Position numbers and translations under genes: made by a program. From assembly GCA_003500135.1 (NCBI GenBank), contig DNTA01000078.1, positions 17,935-26,082 on the forward strand: DNA of 8,148 nucleotides. Direction: 5' to 3'. The stretch comes from Cytophagales bacterium. Its GTDB lineage: Bacteria; Bacteroidota; Bacteroidia; Cytophagales; Cyclobacteriaceae. Numbering within the stretch: position 1 is the first letter of the stretch; every line of letters starts with the position of its first letter. Positions 1 to 7,086 of this stretch are shown here, piece after piece. Below the pieces are notes generated by a model. The model was not told the origin of the DNA. It searched no databases and worked only from the letters and a program-made list of their open reading frames with translations.

Positions 1-644
1 ACAAAACCGGGTTTTCGTCGGCCCCTTTGGGCAAATTCTGCTCTATTGCTGAATTTGGGTTCAACCAATTTCCCATTCGCTATGGCTCAAGAATAGCAAA
101 CGGGGGAGATGGCGGCCTTTCACGCACTTACCTTACCTATGGTGCACCAAACCTTAATACCGGAAGGTTTAATAATGCCTATTCTTTGGCTATTGTCAAT
201 CATCTGGTCATGAATATTTCAAAAATATGGGATTTTAATGCCTATTTTTTCTATACAAAAAGTCGTGGGGCCGCGGAAACGCTCGATGAAGCAGAGACCT
301 ATTTCGGCCGGACCGTAATGAACAGCAAAGAAGAATGGGCCATCGGTTTTAGAAACACCCATTTTATAACTGATATATTTCATCTTTTAAGTGAAATGCA
401 TTTCAGTCAACGTAAAGACGGCGCCCAGTCACCGTACAATGTCATCAAGTTCAGTCTTAGCCCAACGCTTGTTCCGACTGGAGAACGAAGTCAATGGGCA
501 AGACCACATTTGAGGCTTGTGTTTTCATTGGCACGATTTAATGACAAAACTGTTGAGGATCTTTATTCCCTATTTTTGGCCTTTGCCGGGCCGCGGCAAT
601 GGGGGCGCTATTTCGGGTTTAAAGCTGAATGGTGGATATGGTAG
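1..644 (+). CDS. LamB/maltoporin-like carbohydrate porin, C-terminal part (5' end outside window)
   Basis: This is probably a trimeric outer-membrane beta-barrel for passive sugar uptake (maltoporin/LamB superfamily). The frame is open from base 3 to the TAG at 642-644, with no stop towards the left edge, so the true start lies outside; the TTG at 27 is only an internal Leu codon. About 214 residues are visible, roughly half of a typical 400-450 aa member. Family-like features, recognised by eye, are an IANGGDGG turn followed by TYLTYGAP, a YFFYTKSRGA strand, an ARPHLRLVFSLARFND strand near the end, and the terminus GFKAEWWIW. The aromatic C-terminal residue is typical of BAM-inserted barrel proteins. 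Amphipathic alternation in the strands fits a porin. No sugar-utilisation partner gene is visible, because the downstream gene is convergent gcvP. The superfamily is fairly certain; the substrate cannot be read from this fragment. Confidence 0.8.
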   Translation, partial: KTGFSSAPLGKFCSIAEFGFNQFPIRYGSRIANGGDGGLSRTYLTYGAPNLNTGRFNNAYSLAIVNHLVMNISKIWDFNAYFFYTKSRGAAETLDEAETYFGRTVMNSKEEWAIGFRNTHFITDIFHLLSEMHFSQRKDGAQSPYNVIKFSLSPTLVPTGERSQWARPHLRLVFSLARFNDKTVEDLYSLFLAFAGPRQWGRYFGFKAEWWIW

Positions 645-700
645 TGGAAAAGTGAGGGTAAGTAGTCAATCGAGGGATCCATGGACCTATCTAGCTTAAC

Positions 701-731
701 GTGATATTTTATTTCAGCCCGTAAATATCAC
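701..731. repeat. 9-bp perfect inverted repeat between porin and gcvP
   Basis: GTGATATTT (701-709) and AAATATCAC (723-731) are perfect inverted arms around a 13-nt loop. The repeat lies 57 bases after the porin stop codon and is not followed by a T tract on either strand. It could form a transcript-end hairpin for the porin mRNA or be a protein-binding palindrome. Only the symmetry is seen; any role is inference. Confidence 0.45.
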
Positions 732-775
732 AACGTACAGGCTCTGATAGCCATAAACTCATTGAAATTTAATGT

Positions 776-806
776 AAAAAAAGCAGCGCCGAAATTATGG
801 CGCTGC
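776..806 (-). terminator. Rho-independent terminator of gcvP
   Basis: Reading the minus strand, GCAGCGCC pairs with GGCGCTGC (plus-strand arms 783-790 and 799-806) around an 8-nt loop and is followed by seven T residues (plus-strand A tract 776-782). It starts about 12 bases after the gcvP stop. On the plus strand there is no T tract after the stem, so it should act mainly on gcvP and not on the porin transcript. Confidence 0.9.
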
Positions 807-817
807 ATTTATAATAT

Positions 818-3730
818 TTAGGCTTCTGCTGTTATCTCTTCTTCTTCGTATTCCGAAACCGGGAGGCAGGAGCATACCAGGTTCCGATCTCCATAGGCAT
901 TGTCAATTCTACTTACAGATGTCCAGAATTTACGATCCCTTACCCATGGAAGCGGATATGCCGCTTTTTCCCTGGTGTAAGGATAGTCCCAATCATCGGC
1001 ATTGATCACTTCTGCCGTATGAGGCGCATTTTTCAGTACATTTTGATCAGCATCAACTTCTCCATTCTCTATTTCCTGTATTTCAGTTCTGATGGTAAGC
1101 ATTGCCTCACAAAAGCGATCCAGTTCGGCAATTGATTCACTCTCTGTGGGTTCAACCATCAAAGTGCCCGGGACCGGAAATGATACCGTAGGCGCATGGA
1201 AACCATAATCCATCAGGCGCTTGGCAATATCTTCTACCTCAATACCATGTTGTTTGAACGGCCTGCAATCGAGGATCATTTCATGTGCACAGCGATCATT
1301 CTTTCCTGTGTACAATATATCAAAAGCGCCCTTTAAACGAGATTTTATATAATTGGCGTTCAAAATAGCAATTTTAGTAGCATTGGTCAGGCCATCAGGC
1401 CCCATCATTGAGATGTAGGCATACGATATGGGCAAAATGCTGGCGCTACCAAACGGCGCTGCTGATACGGCTGTTAAGGCTTTTTCCCCACCGGTTTTAA
1501 TAAAAGGATTGCCCGGAAGAAATGGTTTTAAATGCTCCACCACACATATGGGCCCCACACCGGGGCCACCACCTCCATGAGGAATGGTAAATGTCTTGTG
1601 CAAATTAAGGTGGCAAACGTCAGCTCCAATCCTGGCAGGGGTTGTTAAACCCACTTGTGCGTTCATATTGGCGCCATCCATGTAAACCTGTCCTCCATGT
1701 TTATGTATGATATCGCAAACTTCTTTTATTCCTTCTTCAAATACCCCGTGCGTAGATGGGTAGGTAACCATCAAAGCAGCGAGGTTATCTTTATAATTTT
1801 CTGATTTTTCCCTTAAGTCTTCAATATCAATATTTCCGTGATCATCACAATTAACGATCACCACCTTCATACCGGCCATTACGGCGCTGGCAGGATTGGT
1901 GCCGTGTGCGGATGATGGGATTAGTGCAATGTTTCGATGGCCATCGCCATTCGCTTCGTGATACGCGCTGATGACCATTAAGCCTGAGAATTCACCTTGC
2001 GCACCTGAATTGGGTTGGAGCGAAGTAGCCGCAAAGCCTGTTATTTCATTTAACCAGGCCTCAAGGTTATGTATTAAAGTTTGATATCCCTTTGTTTGAT
2101 CAGCAGGTGCAAAGGGATGAATAAGGGCAAACTCCGGCCAGGTGATGGCCTGCATTTCAGCGCTAGCATTTAGTTTCATGGTGCATGAACCGAGAGAAAT
2201 CATGCTATGCACCAATGAAAGATCTTTGTTTTCCAACCTTTTGATGTACCTTAGCATTTCATGCTCGGAATGAAACTGGTGGAATATTGGGTGCCCCAAA
2301 AACACGGACTCACGCTGAATGCCTCGCGGATAATTCAATTCAATGTCGGCTGCAAGCGATTCAAGATCAATACCTCTTGTCGTTTTGCCCAGTTGTTCGG
2401 CAAAAACATCGGCTATTTCATTTACTTCTTCCAATTCACACGTTTCATCCAGGGATATGCCGATATACTGATCTCCGAAATACCGGAAGTTAATGCCTTT
2501 ACTTTCGGCAATAGCCTTTATCTTTTGCGCATTTTCAGTTGACCCGCTATCAACTTTAAGTGTGTCGAAGTAATGAGCATTTACCTGTGCATAGCCCAGT
2601 TCCCTTAAAACTTTTTCAAGCAATCTTGACAATCCGTGAATTTTGGAAGCCGTTTTTTTCAAACGATCCGGTCCGTGGTATAGGGCATACATACCTGCCA
2701 TAACAGCCAGTAAAACCTGTGCAGTACAGATGTTTGAGGTGGCTCTTTCCCTTTTAATGTGTTGCTCCCGGGTTTGCAAGGCCATTCTGTATGCCTTCTT
2801 TCCGGTTTTGTCAATAGATACACCAATTATTCTACCTGGTATTTGTCGCTTAAATTGTTCGCGGGTAGCAAAATACGCCGCGTGAGGCCCACCATAACCC
2901 ATGGGCACACCAAACCTTTGAGTGGTTCCGCATACTACATCGGCCCCCATTTCGCCGGGAGGTGTGAGCAGCACAAGACTCATAAGGTCTGCCGCTACTG
3001 CAACAAAAAGATCATTTTCTTTAGCTGATGCAATAAATGGCTCTATATTTTTAACCTCACCATTTGCATCAGGATACTGGAGCAGGACCCCGAAAAATTC
3101 AGGATCGGTCACATCAAATTTTTCCCATTGCCCAACCACAAGCTCTAAACCGATTGGTACTGCCCTTGTATTTAATACATCGAGTGTTTGCGGATAGGCG
3201 TTTTCATCAACAAAAAACTTGTTTGCCGACTTTTTCGCTCCTTTTCTAGACCCGTGAAGCATGCTCATTGCTTCTGCTGCCGCCGTACTTTCATCGAGCA
3301 AAGAAGCGTTGGCCAGCTCCAGTCCGGTAAGGTCGGTAACCATGGTTTGATAGTTTAATAAAGCTTCCAGCCTGCCCTGAGCTATTTCTGCCTGGTATGG
3401 CGTGTAAGCTGTATACCAACCCGGGTTTTCCAAAATATTTCTTTGAATAACTCCTGGCGTAACGGTTCCATAATAACCAAGCCCGATGTAGGATTTATTA
3501 ACTTTATTTCCTGAGGCTAACTGCTTGAGTTCGTTTAGAAAATTATGTTCACTTTTAGCCCTGGGTAGCATCAAAGGCTCTTTTAATCGGATACTTTCAG
3601 GAACCGTCTGGTCAATTAATTCATCTAAACTAGAAACACCAATGGTCTCCAACATTTTTTTTACGCCCTCTTCCCTGGGGCCATTGTGCCTTCTTTCGAA
3701 GGCATGGTTATAGCGAAGATCAATTTTCAT
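818..3730 (-). CDS. gcvP: Glycine dehydrogenase (aminomethyl-transferring), glycine cleavage P-protein
   Basis: GcvP is the PLP-dependent decarboxylase of the glycine cleavage system. It decarboxylates glycine and passes the aminomethyl group to the lipoyl arm of GcvH in the cytoplasm, feeding one-carbon units to folate through GcvT. The 970-residue product is the long single-chain form, with both halves fused, as in proteobacteria and eukaryotes, and not the split GcvPA/GcvPB type. The N-terminal RRHNGP block (14-18), the YIGLGYYGT block (81-89), [10 protein letters not shown] (512-521), [11 protein letters not shown] (606-616) and [16 protein letters not shown] (709-724) are all present. 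Lys712 in the HK pair is the expected PLP Schiff-base lysine. The C-terminal [12 protein letters not shown] (945-956) is also conserved. The start is supported by GAGGAG seven bases upstream of the ATG. gcvT and gcvH are not in the window, so the gene stands alone. No frameshift or missing key residue is seen. Confidence 0.98.
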   Translation of the reverse strand: MKIDLRYNHAFERRHNGPREEGVKKMLETIGVSSLDELIDQTVPESIRLKEPLMLPRAKSEHNFLNELKQLASGNKVNKSYIGLGYYGTVTPGVIQRNILENPGWYTAYTPYQAEIAQGRLEALLNYQTMVTDLTGLELANASLLDESTAAAEAMSMLHGSRKGAKKSANKFFVDENAYPQTLDVLNTRAVPIGLELVVGQWEKFDVTDPEFFGVLLQYPDANGEVKNIEPFIASAKENDLFVAVAADLMSLVLLTPPGEMGADVVCGTTQRFGVPMGYGGPHAAYFATREQFKRQIPGRIIGVSIDKTGKKAYRMALQTREQHIKRERATSNICTAQVLLAVMAGMYALYHGPDRLKKTASKIHGLSRLLEKVLRELGYAQVNAHYFDTLKVDSGSTENAQKIKAIAESKGINFRYFGDQYIGISLDETCELEEVNEIADVFAEQLGKTTRGIDLESLAADIELNYPRGIQRESVFLGHPIFHQFHSEHEMLRYIKRLENKDLSLVHSMISLGSCTMKLNASAEMQAITWPEFALIHPFAPADQTKGYQTLIHNLEAWLNEITGFAATSLQPNSGAQGEFSGLMVISAYHEANGDGHRNIALIPSSAHGTNPASAVMAGMKVVIVNCDDHGNIDIEDLREKSENYKDNLAALMVTYPSTHGVFEEGIKEVCDIIHKHGGQVYMDGANMNAQVGLTTPARIGADVCHLNLHKTFTIPHGGGGPGVGPICVVEHLKPFLPGNPFIKTGGEKALTAVSAAPFGSASILPISYAYISMMGPDGLTNATKIAILNANYIKSRLKGAFDILYTGKNDRCAHEMILDCRPFKQHGIEVEDIAKRLMDYGFHAPTVSFPVPGTLMVEPTESESIAELDRFCEAMLTIRTEIQEIENGEVDADQNVLKNAPHTAEVINADDWDYPYTREKAAYPLPWVRDRKFWTSVSRIDNAYGDRNLVCSCLPVSEYEEEEITAEA

Positions 3731-3737
3731 AAAGTAA

Positions 3738-3743
3738 CTCCTC
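3738..3743 (-). promoter_or_regulatory. Strong Shine-Dalgarno of gcvP
   Basis: On the minus strand GAGGAG lies seven bases before the gcvP ATG. This is a good anti-SD match and fixes the start codon. It stands out because the secreted-protein gene at 7087 has no well-placed SD, in keeping with the usually weak SD use of Bacteroidota. Confidence 0.7.
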
Positions 3744-3768
3744 TGTTTTACAGTGTCTTACCAAAACA

Positions 3769-3776
3769 CAAAGTTA
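3769..3776 (-). promoter_or_regulatory. Probable gcvP promoter, -7 element TAACTTTG
   Basis: Read on the minus strand, TAACTTTG is an exact match to the Bacteroidota TAnnTTTG -7 element. It would place transcription start near 3762 and give a leader of about 30 nt. No clear TTTG/TTG -33 element is visible 19-21 nt upstream; that stretch is A-rich. The leader is too short for a glycine riboswitch. Confidence 0.55.
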
Positions 3777-3861
3777 ATTCAATTGTTACTATTTTTCGTT
3801 TATAATAATTAAATATTAAATCACCCTAAGTTCACCGTACAAGTTATTGAAAGCATGTTCT

Positions 3862-3911
3862 TATGCCTTTGCAAAGCATAGGTCAATTGGCGCTTTCCAA
3901 ATAATATTTGG
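3862..3911. repeat. Two small palindromes downstream of the helicase gene
   Basis: At 3862-3880, TATGC-C-TTTG is followed directly by CAAAGCATA, giving 9-bp complementary arms with one bulged C. At 3897-3911, CCAAAT-AAT-ATTTGG forms 6-bp arms with a 3-nt loop. Both lie between the helicase stop and the gcvP promoter, where a helicase terminator would be expected. Neither has a T tract on the minus strand, so they are not canonical intrinsic terminators. They may stabilise the helicase mRNA 3' end or bind a protein. Confidence 0.35.
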
Positions 3912-3931
3912 GCTCAATGCAGTGGTCTTGC

Positions 3932-5239
3932 TCACTTTCTGCGTCGCTTATGCTTCTTTACCCCAGATTTCGAAGATTTCTTTATGGGCCTTGGTTTCTT
4001 TTCATGAAATGCCCCCTTGTAATCGGGGCCTTCTTTACGCTTGAAATGGTCGATCTCCCTGGCTATCTGCTGCTTTTCATTAAAAGGGGTTTCAGCTATT
4101 TCGATAACACCAGGCATAGGCTTTTCAGGTATCTTCTCACGAATGATTTTTTCGATTTGCATTAAATGTAACAGGTCTGCTTCATCGGCAAAAGTGATGG
4201 CCTCACCCGACTGAAAGGCACGCCCAGTACGGCCAATCCTATGCACATAATCCTCATAAACCAATGGGGCTCCATAGTTTATCACATGGGAAACCCCTTT
4301 TATATCATGCCCCCGGGCAGTTACGTCGGTTGTCACCAGTACCCTTATTTCACCGGCTTCAAAATCGCGAATGGCATTTATTCTTGACCTCTGCGCTTTA
4401 TTGCTGTGGACCACACGCACACCTCCCTCTATTTTCCTTTCAATAAAATTAAACACCTGGTTTGCCAGATCCTTGGTGCGAACAAAAATCATAACCTTTT
4501 CAAAAGATTCGTCTTTCAATAAATACTGAAGGAGCCTTGCCCTGGTTTGCAGGTTGGGCACTTTGTAGTAGTAGTGACTAACGGTAGATGCCCTTGTGGC
4601 CTGAGGTGTGATCTCAACCCTTTCAGGAAAAGTAAGAAACTCCTCTGACAGCTTTTCTACTTTTGCCGGAAAAGTTGCCGAGAATAACAGATTTTGCCGC
4701 TTAGATGGTATTTTTTCTAAAATCTGCCGTATTTGAGGCATAAAGCCCATATCCATCATTTTGTCTGCCTCGTCCAAAACTAATGTATTGATCGTTTTTG
4801 TATGCAACGCGCCTTTGCGATAGAGATCAATAAAGCGGCCGGGTGTTGCCACTAAAATATCAACCCCGTTTTGTAGGGTTTCCAATTGATCTTTGGCTCC
4901 TACCCCACCATAAATAGCCGCAATGCGCAAATCTGTATATTTAGCAAGCTCCATGGCCTGACGTTCAACCTGAAGCACCAGTTCTCTTGTAGGTGGCACA
5001 ATAAGCGTTCTTGGGGCATCGCCCTGGGCATATTTCAATTTCATTATGATCGGCAGCAGGTAGGCTGCTGTTTTACCGGTACCGGTCTGTGCTATACCCA
5101 ATACATCATGTCCGGCGAGCGCCAGAGGCACTACTTTCAACTGCACCGGCGTTGGACTTTCAAAACCTGCGTCCTCCACTGCATTGAGAATTTGCCGATT
5201 TAGCTTAAAATCTGAGAAGCTTTCTATATTTTTGGACAT
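3932..5239 (-). CDS. DEAD-box ATP-dependent RNA helicase, RhlE-like
   Basis: This is a cytoplasmic RNA helicase of superfamily 2 that uses ATP to unwind short RNA duplexes, likely in ribosome assembly, RNA decay or cold adaptation. The 435 residues contain the whole motif set: Q motif (Phe8 and Gln33), motif I AQTGTGKT (50-57), Ia PTREL (83-87), GG (111-112), Ib TPGR (132-135), DEAD (156-159), SAT (187-189), IV IFVRT (251-255), V TTDVTARGHDI (303-313) and VI YVHRIGRTGR (331-340). A short basic tail (about 410-435, ending in KKHKRRRK) fits nonspecific RNA binding and is much shorter than a DbpA/CsdA-type RNA-binding domain. Motif V has ARGHD where most family members have a hydrophobic residue at the His position. 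The gene is divergent from pyrC with only 50 bp between start codons. RhlE-like is the best subfamily guess; the exact role is unknown. Confidence 0.95.
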   Translation of the reverse strand: MSKNIESFSDFKLNRQILNAVEDAGFESPTPVQLKVVPLALAGHDVLGIAQTGTGKTAAYLLPIIMKLKYAQGDAPRTLIVPPTRELVLQVERQAMELAKYTDLRIAAIYGGVGAKDQLETLQNGVDILVATPGRFIDLYRKGALHTKTINTLVLDEADKMMDMGFMPQIRQILEKIPSKRQNLLFSATFPAKVEKLSEEFLTFPERVEITPQATRASTVSHYYYKVPNLQTRARLLQYLLKDESFEKVMIFVRTKDLANQVFNFIERKIEGGVRVVHSNKAQRSRINAIRDFEAGEIRVLVTTDVTARGHDIKGVSHVINYGAPLVYEDYVHRIGRTGRAFQSGEAITFADEADLLHLMQIEKIIREKIPEKPMPGVIEIAETPFNEKQQIAREIDHFKRKEGPDYKGAFHEKKPRPIKKSSKSGVKKHKRRRK

Positions 5240-5246
5240 AGAATGA

Positions 5247-5275
5247 TTTTGTGGGCACCAAAATTTATTAATCTG
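5247..5275. promoter_or_regulatory. Divergent promoter region between helicase and pyrC
   Basis: The 50 bases between the two start codons must hold both promoters or parts of them. For pyrC, TTTTG (5247-5251) and TAATCTG (5269-5275) with a 17-nt gap are a loose match to the Bacteroidota -33/-7 pair. For the helicase, minus-strand TAAATTTTG (5259-5267) is a near match to TAnnTTTG and would leave a leader of only about a dozen nucleotides. The candidate elements overlap, so the two genes may compete for polymerase. The elements are weak matches. Confidence 0.35.
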
Positions 5276-5289
5276 TAAAAATAAGGAAA

Positions 5290-6630
5290 ATGAATACCAT
5301 ACTCATTAAAAATGCAAGAATTGTAAATGAATGTCGCATTGAAGAAGCGGATGTGCTTATTAAAAACGGATTTATTGAGAAGATCGCAAGCGACATTACT
5401 GCAGAAGATCCTTATAAAATAATAGATGCAAGTGGTAAATATCTTTTGCCCGGAGCCATTGACGACCAGGTACATTTTAGAGAACCAGGACTGACGCATA
5501 AAGCCAATATATACACTGAGTCAAGATCGGCTGTAGCAGGGGGCGTGACCACTTTTATGGAAATGCCCAATACGATTCCCCAGGCAGTTACCCAGGAATT
5601 GCTGGATGACAAATACAAAATTGCCGCGAGGGATGCACTGGCCAATTATTCCTTTTTTATGGGGGCCACCAATAACAACCTGGATGAAGTTTTAAAAACA
5701 GACAAAAACAGCGTTTGTGGCGTTAAGGTATTTATGGGTTCCTCCACTGGAAACATGTTGGTAGACGACCCTTCAACCCTGGAAAGATTATTTGCCAATT
5801 GTGGACTTTTAATTGCCACTCACTGCGAAGATGAAAACACCGTTAAAGCCAATGAACAAAAATTCAGGGAAAAGTATGGAGAAGAAGTGCCGATCATCTT
5901 GCATCCGGACATCAGAAGCGAGGAAGCCTGTTACCTCTCCAGTTCGATGGCGGTAGATCTGGCAAAAAAGAATGGTACCAAATTGCATATTCTGCATATT
6001 AGTACCGCAAAGGAGCTTACTTTATTTGATAACTCAATTCCTCTTGAACAAAAGAAAATAACCTCGGAAGCCTGCATTCATCATATGTGGTTTAACAGGG
6101 ATGATTATAAAGAAAAAGGCACTTTAATCAAATGGAACCCAGCAGTTAAGGAAGAGTCGGATCGTCAAGCCATTATTAGAGCTGTTAATGATAATGTAAT
6201 AGATGTAATCGCCACCGACCACGCTCCACACAATATAGAAGAAAAGCAAAACACATATTTTAAAGCGCCTTCTGGGGGGCCACTGGTCCAGCACAGCATA
6301 CAGGCTTTGCTCGATATGGTAAAAAAAGGCTGGTTCACCATAGAAAAAGTGGTAGAAAAAATGGCGCATCATCCGGCCATTTTATTTCAGGTGGATCGCC
6401 GTGGTTTTATCAGGGAGGGTTACTGGGCGGACCTTGTTTTGGTTGATCCCAATCAACCGCAACAAGTATCCAAAGAAAATATTCTTTACAAGTGTGGATG
6501 GTCCCCCTTTGAAGGACACACTTTTTCCAGTACAATTACACATACCATCATTTCAGGTGTACTGAAATGGGAAAATGGTCGTTTTTGCAGCGAACTGCCC
6601 GGTGAGCGGGTTTTATTTGAAAGAGGGTAA
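5290..6630 (+). CDS. pyrC: Dihydroorotase, class I type
   Basis: This enzyme interconverts N-carbamoyl-L-aspartate and L-dihydroorotate, the third step of de novo pyrimidine synthesis, in the cytoplasm. The 446-residue length and motif layout fit the amidohydrolase-superfamily class I group (allantoinase/hydantoinase-like), not the shorter E. coli class II enzyme. Visible blocks are DDQVHFREPG (58-67), MPNT (92-95, substrate Asn94), GVKVFMGSSTG (144-154; Lys146 could be a carboxylated metal bridge), ATHCED (176-181; His178), HILHIST (233-239; His236), a KWNPA block near 281-285, and ATDHAPH (308-314; catalytic Asp310). The usual HxH metal pair reads Gln60-Val-His62, so the first His is replaced; see findings. 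An AAGGA lies only about two bases before the ATG. No terminator follows directly, so transcription may run on to the tRNA-His terminator. Hydantoinase or allantoinase activity is a less likely alternative. Confidence 0.93.
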   Translation: MNTILIKNARIVNECRIEEADVLIKNGFIEKIASDITAEDPYKIIDASGKYLLPGAIDDQVHFREPGLTHKANIYTESRSAVAGGVTTFMEMPNTIPQAVTQELLDDKYKIAARDALANYSFFMGATNNNLDEVLKTDKNSVCGVKVFMGSSTGNMLVDDPSTLERLFANCGLLIATHCEDENTVKANEQKFREKYGEEVPIILHPDIRSEEACYLSSSMAVDLAKKNGTKLHILHISTAKELTLFDNSIPLEQKKITSEACIHHMWFNRDDYKEKGTLIKWNPAVKEESDRQAIIRAVNDNVIDVIATDHAPHNIEEKQNTYFKAPSGGPLVQHSIQALLDMVKKGWFTIEKVVEKMAHHPAILFQVDRRGFIREGYWADLVLVDPNQPQQVSKENILYKCGWSPFEGHTFSSTITHTIISGVLKWENGRFCSELPGERVLFERG

Positions 6631-6647
6631 TTTATTTAATCCAAATT

Positions 6648-6678
6648 TTTGTAAATATTCATCAAAGAATTACCTTTG
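6648..6678 (+). promoter_or_regulatory. Promoter of tRNA-His
   Basis: TTTG (6648-6651), a 19-nt spacer and TACCTTTG (6671-6678) match the Bacteroidota housekeeping-sigma consensus fully. The start would be near 6685, about 10 bases before the mature tRNA. The tRNA can therefore be made independently of pyrC, although read-through from pyrC is also possible. Confidence 0.8.
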
Positions 6679-6694
6679 CATTCCCAATCAAAAT

Positions 6695-6769
6695 GGTGGT
6701 TGTAGTTCAGTTGGTTAGAACGCCTGATTGTGGTTCAGGAGGTCGTGGGTTCGAGTCCCATCTTCCACC
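6695..6769 (+). tRNA. tRNA-His (anticodon GTG)
   Basis: The cloverleaf can be folded by hand. The D arm is GTTC/GAAC, the anticodon stem CCTGA/TCAGG encloses loop TTGTGGT with anticodon GTG, the variable region is AGGTC, and the T arm GTGGG/CCCAT encloses TTCGAGT. The extra 5' G at 6695 opposite C73 (6769) is the G-1:C73 identity pair of histidine tRNAs. CCA is not encoded; CCT follows. The acceptor stem GTGGTTG/CTTCCAC has apparent U-U mismatches at 5-68 and 6-67. It has its own promoter upstream and terminator just downstream. Confidence 0.96.
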
Positions 6770-6774
6770 CCTTT

Positions 6775-6802
6775 AAAGCCTTCCGTTCAGGAAGGCTTTT
6801 TT
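6775..6802 (+). terminator. Rho-independent terminator after tRNA-His
   Basis: AAAGCCTTCC (6775-6784) pairs with GGAAGGCTTT (6790-6799) around loop GTTCA, and six T residues run from 6797 to 6802. It begins five bases after the tRNA end and probably also ends any pyrC read-through transcript. Confidence 0.93.
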
Positions 6803-7017
6803 GTTTATAAATTGACCCAATAAAGGCCTAAATACAACTGTTGGCAGGACTTATATTACGATTTTGTTAAGTAATGATTGATCAATTATCATTCTTTAAA
6901 TTCTTACCCTCCTCCTTATTGGATAAATCAAATTTTTAAAGATTACCGATATTATTTATATAATTTTTATAATAATACAGTAAAAAATGATAATTATATA
7001 TTTTTTATCTCTATTTA
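6803..7017. other. AT-rich non-coding stretch
   Basis: Between the tRNA terminator and the next promoter I see no credible gene. The part from about 6940 is made almost only of A and T with homopolymer runs. The sole longer reading frame (from 6878) encodes a low-complexity Tyr/Asn/Phe/Ile product and runs through the promoter at 7018-7050. An imperfect palindrome centred on TTGATCAA lies at 6873-6893. The A/T-rich DNA could act as an upstream promoter-activating or curved segment. Confidence 0.5.
6873..6893. repeat. Imperfect 21-nt palindrome
   Basis: A perfect 8-bp core TTGATCAA (6878-6885) is flanked by AATGA on the left and TTATCATT on the right, so AATGA/TCATT arms extend the symmetry with a small offset. 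It lies about 125 bp upstream of the promoter of the secreted-protein gene. It could be an operator or chance symmetry in AT-rich DNA. Confidence 0.25.
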
Positions 7018-7050
7018 TTTGAATTTCATAATTTTTATCTTTTATCTTTG
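7018..7050 (+). promoter_or_regulatory. Promoter of the secreted-protein gene
   Basis: TTTG (7018-7021), a 21-nt spacer and TATCTTTG (7043-7050) match the Bacteroidota consensus fully. Transcription would start near 7057, giving a leader of about 30 nt. The leader has AAAGG about 15 bases before the ATG and AAAGAG directly against it, so there is no well-placed Shine-Dalgarno. Confidence 0.8.
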
Positions 7051-7086
7051 CAATGTCAATCATTTTAAAGGTCAAATATTAAAGAG

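Noticed and set aside
517..699. Plus-strand frame overlapping the porin end
   Set aside because: It lies mostly inside the porin coding sequence in another frame and its extension into the spacer has no gene-like features.
2261..3249. Several plus-strand frames of 61-93 codons opposite gcvP
   Set aside because: They are antisense shadows of a highly conserved gene, overlap each other in different frames and show no domain or start signal.
3731..3768. Possible glycine riboswitch in front of gcvP
   Set aside because: The predicted leader is about 30 nt, far too short for a glycine aptamer, and no aptamer-like stems are visible upstream.
3847..4165. Plus-strand frames with hydrophobic stretches across the helicase 3' end
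   Set aside because: The apparent membrane segments arise from the antisense of the Lys/Arg-rich helicase tail; no start signals.
5224..5499. Minus-strand frame over the helicase-pyrC gap and pyrC start
   Set aside because: It overlaps the divergent promoters and the pyrC coding start, and its product resembles no protein.
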